Source: Cytophagales bacterium Alg240-R148 (lineage in GTDB: Bacteria; Bacteroidota; Bacteroidia; Cytophagales; Cyclobacteriaceae). From it: DNA of 64,000 nucleotides. Shown here piece by piece: positions 52,998-61,428 of this stretch. Where the stretch lies: NCBI GenBank assembly GCA_900537185.1, contig LS999827.1, forward strand, positions 563,001 to 627,000, written 5' to 3'. The notes beneath the pieces were generated by a model. That model ran no database searches. It saw only the letters and a program-made list of their open reading frames with translations, and was not told the origin of the DNA. The position numbers were made by a program, and so were the translations under genes. Numbering within the stretch: position 1 is the first letter of the stretch; the number at the start of each line of letters is the position of its first letter.

Positions 52998-53294
52998 ATG
53001 ACTAAGGAAGTAGTAATTTATAAGGTTAAATCGGAAAAAAGAAATGAATTTCTTGAAGATTATTTGTCGAGGTTAAAGGAATGGCTCAAAAACAGACCAG
53101 GTTTTGTAACATCTAGCGCTTCCATTTCAAAAGCCATTTCCAACTTGCTAATAACTGCGTTTTTATGGTTGGAGCCCTCCAAGTCTATTTTAGCAAATAT
53201 TGCAGCACCGATTGGGACTACCACCCAACTAGATGACTTTCTAGCAACCATAGAAAATATTGAATTGTACCACCAATTTACTTTAGTACCATGA
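52998..53294 (+). CDS. small alpha/beta-barrel protein (ABM-like)
   Basis: Protein of 98 residues. TKEVVIYKVKSEKRNEFLEDY, a helix, GFVTSSASI, a strand and a C-terminal helix (TTQLDDFLATIENIELYHQF) suggest a dimeric ferredoxin-like barrel of the antibiotic-biosynthesis-monooxygenase type. Active-site residues cannot be assigned, so a binding role is as likely as catalysis. It starts the operon with the GyrI-like and AlkC genes (four-base overlap with the former). Confidence 0.65.
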   Translation: MTKEVVIYKVKSEKRNEFLEDYLSRLKEWLKNRPGFVTSSASISKAISNLLITAFLWLEPSKSILANIAAPIGTTTQLDDFLATIENIELYHQFTLVP

Positions 53295-53860
53295 ATAAAA
53301 TCGATCTAAAAAAAACAGACAAGCCGTATTACACGGCAGCGAAAAACGCTCAAATTATTGAATTGCAACCGGCGCAGTACATCTCTGTCACAGGCAAAGG
53401 AGACCCAGAAAACGAACCCTTCCAAAGAGCCATTGAACAAGTCTATAAAACGGCCTACGGGCTAAAGAGGATTAAAAAAACAGAAGATTCCGACTTTGTG
53501 GTTCCAAAAATGGAATGTTTCTGGTGGTTGGATGTAGGGCACGACTTTGTTCATACCCCCAGAGACCTTTGGAATTGGAAAATAAGAATAAGAATGCCAG
53601 ACATAGTTACAAAAAATGACTTTGGCAACACCGAAAAAGAAGATAGTGTTGCATGGGAATCAATTGCCGCTAGCCAAGCGATTCAGGTTTTGCACCTAGG
53701 ACCCTATGAAGCGGAACAACCAAGTGTTGAAAAAATACTTAAAAAAGCCGAAGAATTAAAGATGAAAATTGCAGGACACCATTTAGAAATCTATATTTCC
53801 GATCCTAGGAAAACACCCAAGGAAAAACTAAAAACGATTTTGAGGTACCAAGTAGCATAG
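53291..53860 (+). CDS. GyrI-like small-molecule-binding protein
   Basis: Protein of 189 residues with the GyrI-like/SOUL-type fold as a stand-alone domain. QPAQYISVTGKGDPENEPFQRAIEQVY, KMECFWWLDVG, and VLHLGPYEAEQPSVEKI followed by HHLEIYISDPRKTPKEKLKTILRYQV are typical of the YdhP-like group. GyrI-like domains bind, and in some cases hydrolyse, cyclopropanoid cyclic or other toxic electrophilic small molecules and can protect DNA gyrase. It is flanked by four- and two-base junctions, so it is co-translated with the first gene and AlkC. Confidence 0.85.
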   Translation: MNKIDLKKTDKPYYTAAKNAQIIELQPAQYISVTGKGDPENEPFQRAIEQVYKTAYGLKRIKKTEDSDFVVPKMECFWWLDVGHDFVHTPRDLWNWKIRIRMPDIVTKNDFGNTEKEDSVAWESIAASQAIQVLHLGPYEAEQPSVEKILKKAEELKMKIAGHHLEIYISDPRKTPKEKLKTILRYQVA

Positions 53861-53862
53861 TT

Positions 53863-54945
53863 ATGGCCGAAAAACTTAAAAACCAATTCTTAACAATTCC
53901 GTTTGTCCATCAATTGGCAAATTCTATTTCTGAGGAATTGCAATTAACAGCACCAGAAATTGTCCAACAATTTGATCTAGAAAAATGGGAAAACTTGGAA
54001 TTGAAAGAAAGAATATACTATGCTGGTGAAATTATTAGAGGCATGTTGCCCGAGGCATTCGAAGAGGCGATTCCAATTTTACATGTTATGGCCAAAAAAA
54101 TTACTGGCTTAGAAGGAACCATTTTCCCTGGAATAATTGAGCGGTATGGCCAAGAGCATTTCAATCAAAGCATGGACATGTTAGGAGAAATAACGCGTTA
54201 TTCTTCTTCAGAATTTGCTGTTAGACCGTTTATCCTTTCGGACCCCGTTAAATCCATGGCTTATTTCTATAAATGGTCTGAGGACGAAAACGAACATACC
54301 AGGCGGTTGGCAAGCGAAGGTTGTAGGCCTCGCTTGCCATGGAGCTCCAAGCTTCCCTGTTTTATTGACGACCCGCAACCTGTCTTAAAAGCTCTAAAAC
54401 CTTTGGTGCAGGACCCTTCGGTATATGTTCAAAAAAGTGTGGCCAACAACCTCAATGACATTTCCAAAGACCACCCAGAACAGGTTATCCAGTGGCTAAG
54501 GACGCTGGACCTGCACCATCCGGTCACGTATTGGATTGGCAAGCATGGCTTGCGCACCTTGATCAAAAACGGCCATATCGAAGCCATGAAATTACTAGGG
54601 CTTATCCAGGGCAACTTGGATTTTAAAACTTTTGAAATAAATAAACCCGAAATTGAGATAGGGGAAAGTTTGGAGTTTGAATTTACCGTCATTAATTCTG
54701 GAAAAAAAGAAGCCAAAGGGGTGGTAGATTATGCCATTTCATTTGTAAAAAGCAACAACAAACTATCCAGAAAAGTGTTTAAAATAGCAGACCTTTGTTT
54801 GGCACCTGGTGCCTCCCGAAAAATTGTTAAAAACCGGCCCTTTGTTCCACTTTCAACCCGGCGTTATTACAAAGGGATGCATACAATTGATATCGTAATA
54901 AATGGCCAAGTCATGGAAACAAAACAGTTCCTTTTAAAAGTTTAA
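53863..54945 (+). CDS. alkC: DNA alkylation repair glycosylase, AlkC-like (HEAT repeats + Ig-like domain)
   Basis: Protein of 360 residues. Residues 1 to about 245 are ALK-type HEAT-like helical repeats: RRLASEGCRPRLPWSSKLP, DPSVYVQKSVANNLNDISKD and YWIGKHGLRTLIKNGH are signature segments. Residues about 255-360 form a beta-rich domain (GESLEFEFTVINSGKKEAKG, then GVVDYAISFVK) matching the Ig-like domain that marks AlkC rather than AlkD. Such enzymes excise cationic lesions such as 3-methylcytosine or 3-methyladenine without flipping the base. It is the last gene of the operon; downstream is a 246-base AT-rich gap with no clear gene or hairpin that leads into the surface-protein gene. Confidence 0.88.
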   Translation: MAEKLKNQFLTIPFVHQLANSISEELQLTAPEIVQQFDLEKWENLELKERIYYAGEIIRGMLPEAFEEAIPILHVMAKKITGLEGTIFPGIIERYGQEHFNQSMDMLGEITRYSSSEFAVRPFILSDPVKSMAYFYKWSEDENEHTRRLASEGCRPRLPWSSKLPCFIDDPQPVLKALKPLVQDPSVYVQKSVANNLNDISKDHPEQVIQWLRTLDLHHPVTYWIGKHGLRTLIKNGHIEAMKLLGLIQGNLDFKTFEINKPEIEIGESLEFEFTVINSGKKEAKGVVDYAISFVKSNNKLSRKVFKIADLCLAPGASRKIVKNRPFVPLSTRRYYKGMHTIDIVINGQVMETKQFLLKV

Positions 54946-55191
54946 ATCCGAATACAACAGGAACATATAATCTGGTTTTCTCCACTAATAGATAAATAAC
55001 AGTATCCATGCAAGACTGTGGCATTTACTATGGGGAATTGCAATAATCCATTTAAAGTAATATCCTTACTTCCGTAATAAAAAGCCTGTATTTGAGAAAT
55101 ATATACATTTCCACTTTATTTAATAATAAGAATATAACTAATATTATCATTTTTTTGAGTAAATTAGGGGTTTAATTTATTTCGTATTTCT

Positions 55192-58100
55192 ATGGGGACT
55201 TTAAGTAAAAAAAAACTGTTAGTAGTTTTTGGCTTTATTTATTTACTAATCTGCAATTTTTCTTACGCGCAACCCGCCAATGACGATTTCGCTAACGCAC
55301 AAGCACTAACGTTAAACACGTGTTCTGGGGATGCAGCTTACACAACGATTGCTGCAACACCAGATTTAAATGCTGGATCTTGCTGGAACAACGGTGGTCC
55401 GTTGTTCAATGTCTGGTTTTCATTTGTTGCTTCTTCCACAGGCCAAGTAAATGTTACAATTGACCGAGGAGGTGCACAGGGCAGCATGGACAGAACCCAA
55501 GTTGCCATTTGGGACAACACCGGTACGGGCGAAGTAGCCTGTAAATACTATAGCTTTACTGGGGAAGATGTAAAAGTTGGTGCGTTGGGCTTAACCGACG
55601 GAGCTACTTATTATATCTCCGTGGATGCTTTTAGTAATTCTTACGATGGTACTTTCACCATTTGCATCGATGATGCTGTAGATTATGATTTTTACGAAGG
55701 TGCCGAAGATGTTACCGGTTTAATAGGGACTTGTTCGGCAGACGCCGCTTATACCACAGACGGCGGTTCAGGAGATCTAAACGCTGGTGCCTGTTGGTAC
55801 AATGGCCCTTCTTATAATAGGTGGTTCAAATTCACAGCACCTGTATCTGGTCAAATAAAGGCCACCGTAGATATTGGAGGTGCTCAGGGCAACCAAGGTA
55901 GAACAATGTTATCCATTTGGGAAGCCGATGGAACTACAGAACTTGCCTGCAATGTATGGACCGTATCTACACAAGATTTAAGCGCTCAAACGCAAGCTTT
56001 AACGGCGGGTTTAACCTACTATATATCTGTTGATGTTTCTAACCCAGCCTATACTGGTACATTTACCTTATGTCTTGAAGACGCGGTGGACTATGACTTT
56101 TACGAAGGTGCGGAAGATATAACCGCTTTGTTCGGAACCGGTTGCTCTGCAGATGAGGCCTACACAACCATGGGAGGTACTTCTGACAAAAACGTTGGAA
56201 GTTGTTGGTACAGTGGGCCCAATTACAACCGTTGGTTTAAATTTACAGCTCCCGCTTCTGGAAATGTAAATGTTAAGGTAGATGTGGGGAGTGGAAAAGG
56301 AACGCAAACCAAAACACAATTGGCATTGTGGGAAAACGATGGTACTACTGAAATCACCTGTTCTGTTTACACCAGCACTGGGGACGATGTTAGCTTGAAT
56401 GCATTGGGATTAACCCCTGGAATAGTTTATTTTGTATCGGTTGATGCATTTGATTCTAATTCGGATGGTACTTTTACTATGTGCCTGCAAGATTCACCTG
56501 ACTACGATTATTATGAAGGTGCCGAGGACATAACAGGTTTAATAGGTACTTGTTCGGCAGATGCCGCATATACTACTTCTGGTGCTACGCCTGATAAAAA
56601 CGCTGGCTCTTGCTGGACCAATGGTGGTCCACTCTACAACAGGTGGTTCCAATTCACTTCTCCTGCTGATGGTATTTTGAGCATCACCATTGACATCAAC
56701 AGCACTCAAGGCAACCAAGAAAGAACCATGGCCGCTATATGGGAAAGCGATGGGACTACCGAAGTTAAATGCCAAGTTTATGGCGGCACATACGAAGACG
56801 TAAAAATATCAAGCGTAGATTTAACCCCTTCTACCACTTATTATTTATCTGTTGATGTTTTTAACGCCGCAAGCCGAGGCACCTTTACATTGTGTTTAGA
56901 GAACAGTGTAGATTATGACTTTTACGAAGGAGCAACAGACGTTACGTCCCTTATTGGCTCTTGTTCGGCCGATGCCGCCTACACCACTGCTGGAGCATCT
57001 CCAGATAAAAATGCTGGCTCATGCTGGAGCAGTGGACCCAATAAAAACAGGTGGTTTTATTTTACAGCACCTGCATCTGGGCAAATCAATGCCACTATCA
57101 ATATAGGAGGTACTTCTGGGAACATGTCACGGTCTATGGCAGCTTTATGGGAAAGTGATGGGACTACTGAAATAAATTGTTCCAATTATTTAAGTTCTTC
57201 CGATGACATTGTAGTAGCTGCACAAAATTTGACACCAGGTAATACTTATTATTTGTCAGTAGATGTAAACGGAACAGCCTACGCCAACACCTTTACACTT
57301 TGTTTGGACGATGCGGTAGATTATGACTACTATGAAGGCGCCAAAGATGTTACTTATTTAATAAACTCTTGTTCCAACGATGCTGAATACACCACTGTGG
57401 CTGCCCACGGGGATAAAAATGCTGGCTCTTGCTGGTACAATGGCCCTAACTTAAACCGATGGTTCAAGTTAGAAGCCCCAGCTTCTGGTATATTGTCTAT
57501 TACTGTAGATGTAGGAAGTTCTAAAGGAACCCAACTTCGTTCTTACATTGGATTGTGGGAGAGCGATGGAACAACTGAAGTAGGTTGTGCAGCTTATTCC
57601 AATGCCAATGATGATGTAACCTTAAATGCAAGTGGCTTAACTCCAGGTGCCACCTATTACATTTCTGTAGATACATTTAATGGTTCGAATGACGGTACTT
57701 TTACTTTGTGCATCAGCGATAATTTTGACTACGACTTTTACGAAGGCGCCTATGAGATAACCGACTTAAACGGGTGGTGCTCCGCAGATGAGGAATTTAC
57801 CACCAAAGGCGCAACTCCTGATTTAAACCCTGGTAGCTGTTGGAACAATGGAGGCCCGGTTCAAAACAGATGGTTCAAGTTCAAAGCCATCCACACGGAT
57901 GTATCCATTACAGTAGACATTGACGGAACAAAAGGAGACCAGCGTTTCACGCAGTTGGCGCTTTGGGAAAGTGATGGCACTACTGAGGTAGATTGTAATT
58001 TATACGCCGTTTCTAACGACGATGTAACCATTACCAATACAGGACTTACCGCTGGAAATTGGTACTATATTTCTGTCGACACATTCAATGATTCCAACGA

Positions 58101-60078
58101 TGGTACTTTTACGCTATGTGTAGACAATGTCCAAAATACGTACTACTCCATCGCAGACGGCAATTACAACCTAGGAACCACTTGGTCTTTGATTTCTCAT
58201 GTAGGAGCAGCCGCAGGTTCTGTTCCTGGAGATGGTGATTTTGTCAATATTGAAGGGCACACCATTACCGTAACAGATGCACAGTCTTCTGGTGGAATGA
58301 ACATCAATGTTGCAACTGCCAATACCGGATTAACGATAGACGCTGCTACCCTTACCATCAATGGCAACCTGCAAATGATCAATTCCGGGAGTAATTTTGA
58401 TGGCAATATTGCACTTGTAAATGCTGGTAACTTAACAATAACTGGTGATTTCAACTTGGATCGCTCCGGAGGAGCCAACACCTTTGATGTTTCGATAGGA
58501 ACTGGCAGTACGCTTTCCGTTGGCAACGACATGGCTTGGAATAGTTCTGCAGGGTCTGCGGTTAACAGCACACTCACCACTTCTGGCAATGGCCAACTGA
58601 ACATAGGCAATGACTTGAATTTGACCTATACAGGAGGGAATAAAATCTACATGCAAATGGACGGTTCTTCTTCCCTTTCTTTAACCAATGACTTGAATTT
58701 CGATTGCTCTACCAACAATACATGTGAAATTGTATTCAACAGTACTGCTTCTTTTGACATCATGAGTGATATTAAAAGAACTGGAGGTTTCGGAATATTA
58801 ACCTTTAATGGCACTACAGAACTTAGCATGATGGGTGCTTTTACACAGACCCTGCCTGAAAACTCTGGATCTGGAGGAGACGCCATTACTTTCAGCAATG
58901 TTACCATCAACAACACAGGTACTACCATACCTCAAGTGATTACAGAAGGTCCAATATCCATTGCTGGTTCCTTTACTCTAACAGATGGTGTGGTACAAAC
59001 CGCCTCTGATAAATTATTGTCTTTTGACGCCGGTGCGACTTTATTAGGAGGCAATGCGAACAGCTATTTTGATGGACCTGTAGCTAAAACAGGAAATACC
59101 GATTTCACATTTCAATTAGGTTCGGGGAGCACATGGGCACCTTTATTGATAGCTGGTTTAACTGGGGATGCGGCTACAGTATTTACAGCGGAATACAGCA
59201 GCGGTGCTTATGCCGATATGACCTTAAAAACTTCGGATCCTAATGGCGACTTGAACAACGTTAGTTCTCTTGAATACTGGAATTTATCCAATAGTGGAAC
59301 TATTTCTTCTGCAGATTTAACCTTGTACTGGAAAGACAACACAGCAAGTTATATAGACGACCCTTCTGAGCTGGTAATAGCACACTTTACTGGAACGGAA
59401 TGGGAAAACCTAGACGTTGATAGTTTCACCGATGGAGGTACAACAGGAGATATAACAGTGCTGGGAGTTTCTAGTTTCAGCCCATTTACTTTTGGAAGCA
59501 AATCTGCGGTTGCCAATCCACTTCCGGTAGAATTTGCATCTTTTGAGGCCATCCAAGAAAAAGGCAGCGTTCTTCTCCAATGGAGTACTACTACAGAGGT
59601 AGATAACGACTATTTCGAACTACAGCGCTCGGGGGATGGCATTTCATTTTATGGTATTAGAGAGATCAAGGGACGCGGCACATCTAACGAACTTTCGTTT
59701 TACTCAACCATAGACAGGAACCCAATAGCCGGCACCTCCTACTATCGATTGAAACAGGTTGATTGGGACGGTACTGCTTCTTTTTCGGACATTCTGTCTG
59801 TTACAAATAACCTAGAAGCCTCTTTTGATTTCAACTTTTACCCCAACCCTGTTTCGAATGGGGCAGAAGTCAAATGGAGTATCAAAGGCCTTAACAGAAG
59901 TGAGAAATTTCAAATAGTAATCAATGATCTCGCTGGGAAATTGATTTTCAAAAAAGAATTGACAATAGTGGAGCAAAGTTTAATTGAAAGCAAAATAAAC
60001 GGACTACAAAAAGGTGTTTACACCATATCATGTGTCAGTGCCGCTGGTAAAGTGACCAAAACTATTGTAAGGCAATAA
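55192..60078 (+). CDS. large T9SS-secreted surface protein with seven repeats
   Basis: Protein of 1628 residues. A signal peptide (1-26, ending NFSYA) is followed by seven tandem ~136-residue beta-sandwich repeats (about 30-980). Each has a YTT...D(L/K)N(A/P)G(S/A)CW start, NRWFKF, LWESDGTTE, a YYISVD strand and an end TFTLC, reminiscent of PPC-type bacterial extracellular domains; the two cysteines near each start and end could form disulfides. Residues about 985-1435 are a repetitive, glycine/threonine/asparagine-rich region that looks like a beta-helix. An FN3-like domain (about 1440-1540, PLPVEFASFEA, SYYRLKQVDWDGT) and a T9SS type A sorting domain (from FNFYPNPVSNG, about 1547) end the protein. 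It is a likely adhesin or glycan-binding surface protein; the ligand is unknown. Confidence 0.92.
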   Translation: MGTLSKKKLLVVFGFIYLLICNFSYAQPANDDFANAQALTLNTCSGDAAYTTIAATPDLNAGSCWNNGGPLFNVWFSFVASSTGQVNVTIDRGGAQGSMDRTQVAIWDNTGTGEVACKYYSFTGEDVKVGALGLTDGATYYISVDAFSNSYDGTFTICIDDAVDYDFYEGAEDVTGLIGTCSADAAYTTDGGSGDLNAGACWYNGPSYNRWFKFTAPVSGQIKATVDIGGAQGNQGRTMLSIWEADGTTELACNVWTVSTQDLSAQTQALTAGLTYYISVDVSNPAYTGTFTLCLEDAVDYDFYEGAEDITALFGTGCSADEAYTTMGGTSDKNVGSCWYSGPNYNRWFKFTAPASGNVNVKVDVGSGKGTQTKTQLALWENDGTTEITCSVYTSTGDDVSLNALGLTPGIVYFVSVDAFDSNSDGTFTMCLQDSPDYDYYEGAEDITGLIGTCSADAAYTTSGATPDKNAGSCWTNGGPLYNRWFQFTSPADGILSITIDINSTQGNQERTMAAIWESDGTTEVKCQVYGGTYEDVKISSVDLTPSTTYYLSVDVFNAASRGTFTLCLENSVDYDFYEGATDVTSLIGSCSADAAYTTAGASPDKNAGSCWSSGPNKNRWFYFTAPASGQINATINIGGTSGNMSRSMAALWESDGTTEINCSNYLSSSDDIVVAAQNLTPGNTYYLSVDVNGTAYANTFTLCLDDAVDYDYYEGAKDVTYLINSCSNDAEYTTVAAHGDKNAGSCWYNGPNLNRWFKLEAPASGILSITVDVGSSKGTQLRSYIGLWESDGTTEVGCAAYSNANDDVTLNASGLTPGATYYISVDTFNGSNDGTFTLCISDNFDYDFYEGAYEITDLNGWCSADEEFTTKGATPDLNPGSCWNNGGPVQNRWFKFKAIHTDVSITVDIDGTKGDQRFTQLALWESDGTTEVDCNLYAVSNDDVTITNTGLTAGNWYYISVDTFNDSNDGTFTLCVDNVQNTYYSIADGNYNLGTTWSLISHVGAAAGSVPGDGDFVNIEGHTITVTDAQSSGGMNINVATANTGLTIDAATLTINGNLQMINSGSNFDGNIALVNAGNLTITGDFNLDRSGGANTFDVSIGTGSTLSVGNDMAWNSSAGSAVNSTLTTSGNGQLNIGNDLNLTYTGGNKIYMQMDGSSSLSLTNDLNFDCSTNNTCEIVFNSTASFDIMSDIKRTGGFGILTFNGTTELSMMGAFTQTLPENSGSGGDAITFSNVTINNTGTTIPQVITEGPISIAGSFTLTDGVVQTASDKLLSFDAGATLLGGNANSYFDGPVAKTGNTDFTFQLGSGSTWAPLLIAGLTGDAATVFTAEYSSGAYADMTLKTSDPNGDLNNVSSLEYWNLSNSGTISSADLTLYWKDNTASYIDDPSELVIAHFTGTEWENLDVDSFTDGGTTGDITVLGVSSFSPFTFGSKSAVANPLPVEFASFEAIQEKGSVLLQWSTTTEVDNDYFELQRSGDGISFYGIREIKGRGTSNELSFYSTIDRNPIAGTSYYRLKQVDWDGTASFSDILSVTNNLEASFDFNFYPNPVSNGAEVKWSIKGLNRSEKFQIVINDLAGKLIFKKELTIVEQSLIESKINGLQKGVYTISCVSAAGKVTKTIVRQ
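55279..58128 (+). repeat. seven tandem ~408-bp coding repeats
   Basis: Boundaries taken from the recurring FYEGA/YYEGA codons at about 55690, 56098, 56509, 56919, 57328 and 57735, giving a steady period of 407-411 bp. Copies have diverged but share short near-identical DNA blocks, so recombination could change copy number. Confidence 0.88.
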
Positions 60079-60099
60079 CAAAATTAATATAGTGACTAT

Positions 60100-60134
60100 A
60101 AAAAAATAGGAATGTAATACGTTCCTATTTTTTT
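60100..60134 (+). terminator. rho-independent terminator after the large surface protein gene
   Basis: AAAAAAATAGGAA (60100-60112) pairs with TTCCTATTTTTTT (60122-60134). It separates the surface-protein gene from the barrel gene 57 bases later and could act as an attenuator. Confidence 0.85.
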
Positions 60135-60190
60135 TGCCCTTTGTTTGGGGATATTTACAACCTCAATTGTATAAAGACAAATTGGAAACA

Positions 60191-60883
60191 ATGACAATAA
60201 AACAAATGCTGTTTGTCAGCACATGCCTATGTTTTGCGCACTTTGGGTTGGCCCAAGATTTAGAAACAAAAAAAGGAGCCTTTGAGTTCGGGCTGCAACA
60301 CTCCATCAATTTCACTAGTTTGGTTGGGGATTATGGTGCAATCACTTATGGCAATCGAGAAGAAAAATATACTCCCGTTCGAAACCGCACTACTTTTGAT
60401 TTAGGACTTTTTGCTAACTCCTATCTAAGCAATAGTCTTTCCTTGCAATTCGAAGTGTACTATACTTTTATGGGTGCCCACCTGCAAAAGACAACCTCTA
60501 TTTACCACGAACTGGGAAAATTTGAAGGCAAAGAAAGTGAGTCTTTCGCCATGGATTATATTCGATTGCCAATCACCTTAAATTACTATCCATCTGATAA
60601 AGCATTTATTCAGTTTGGAGGGTATGTAGCGAGTTTGCTTTCTTCAGAAAAGTTCTACCCTTGGGAATATGATAAAACCCGTAAAACCTTAGAAGGTGTC
60701 AATAGGTTCGATGCAGGGTTAATGGGAGGTATTGGTTTGGATACCAAAGTAGTTAAACTCTCTTTCCGATATACCTATGGGTTGCAGGACGTTTTCGATA
60801 AAGATGAAAACAACAACCTTAGGAATAGTGTATTGCAGTTTGTTGCACAATGGAAATTATCTTCAGATTTAAGAAAAAAATAA
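60191..60883 (+). CDS. outer-membrane beta-barrel protein (PorT-like)
   Basis: Protein of 230 residues with signal peptide (MTIKQMLFVSTCLCFAHFGL, cleavage after about A21) and alternating amphipathic strands ending in aromatic residues, for example FEFGLQHSINFTSLV, LSLQFEVYYTFMG, IRLPITLNYYP and VKLSFRYTYGL, ending VLQFVAQWKL. It resembles the PorT/outer-membrane beta-barrel superfamily of Bacteroidota. The longer reading frame starts in the terminator T run and is not used. It precedes a lipoprotein by one base; with the surface protein upstream, a role as its partner is plausible but not shown. Confidence 0.82.
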   Translation: MTIKQMLFVSTCLCFAHFGLAQDLETKKGAFEFGLQHSINFTSLVGDYGAITYGNREEKYTPVRNRTTFDLGLFANSYLSNSLSLQFEVYYTFMGAHLQKTTSIYHELGKFEGKESESFAMDYIRLPITLNYYPSDKAFIQFGGYVASLLSSEKFYPWEYDKTRKTLEGVNRFDAGLMGGIGLDTKVVKLSFRYTYGLQDVFDKDENNNLRNSVLQFVAQWKLSSDLRKK

Positions 60884-60884
60884 A

Positions 60885-61391
60885 ATGAAAAAATTATTAG
60901 TAGTAGTGTTTTTGTTTGGTGCGTTCGCATGTGATGATGGAGATATTTTTGATGTTCCAGTGAATGATGTGGATGGCGATTACTCCTATAACTCATCTTC
61001 CGATTATTTCGATCAGAAAGGTGAACTGTATAAAAACAGTATCAACAGAGGGGTGTTGGATGTACAAATTGCATCCACGGTAGGGAGAATATCGATTATA
61101 CCCTACCTAGGTTGGACATTTGGCATTGACATCAGCAACATCCAAACCCATGCACTTGCCAACGGCAGTACTGCTTATACTTTTCGAATTAGGCAGCAGC
61201 AAATCGACATGCAATCCAGGACATTCAACATTTTCGGAACAGGCAACAAAGAATTATTAGACTCAAATGGAAGTTCTTTGGGCATGTACGATGGCATACT
61301 GTACGACGATGGAGTAGCCGAATTTGAATACCAATCCATAGATATAGGTTCTATAGAGTATGTGATAACTTCTACTACCGCAAGTAATTAA
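60885..61391 (+). CDS. hypothetical lipoprotein (168 aa)
   Basis: Start MKKLLVVVFLFGAFACDD gives a lipoprotein signal (lipobox AFAC, Cys16) followed by an acidic +2/+3 Asp pair, which in Bacteroidota often marks surface export. The mature part is beta-rich with no recognised domain. It starts one base after the barrel stop, so the two are co-translated. Confidence 0.8.
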   Translation: MKKLLVVVFLFGAFACDDGDIFDVPVNDVDGDYSYNSSSDYFDQKGELYKNSINRGVLDVQIASTVGRISIIPYLGWTFGIDISNIQTHALANGSTAYTFRIRQQQIDMQSRTFNIFGTGNKELLDSNGSSLGMYDGILYDDGVAEFEYQSIDIGSIEYVITSTTASN

Positions 61392-61428
61392 TACCAACAT
61401 GGTATTCGCAAAGAAATATTAGGTGTTT

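Noticed and set aside
54946-55191. Small RNA or gene in the gap before the surface-protein gene
   Set aside because: The 246 bases are AT-rich with no convincing hairpin, ORF or tRNA fold; only a weak TAAATTAG box near 55158.
55279-58128. Regular ~408-bp repeats as a CRISPR or non-coding array
   Set aside because: The period is far too long, the copies are diverged, and the frame runs through all of them with conserved protein motifs.
58197-58928. Two open frames antisense to the surface protein (137 and 93 codons)
   Set aside because: Produced by the biased Gly/Thr/Ser codons of the repetitive region; no motifs, and the sense frame is continuous.
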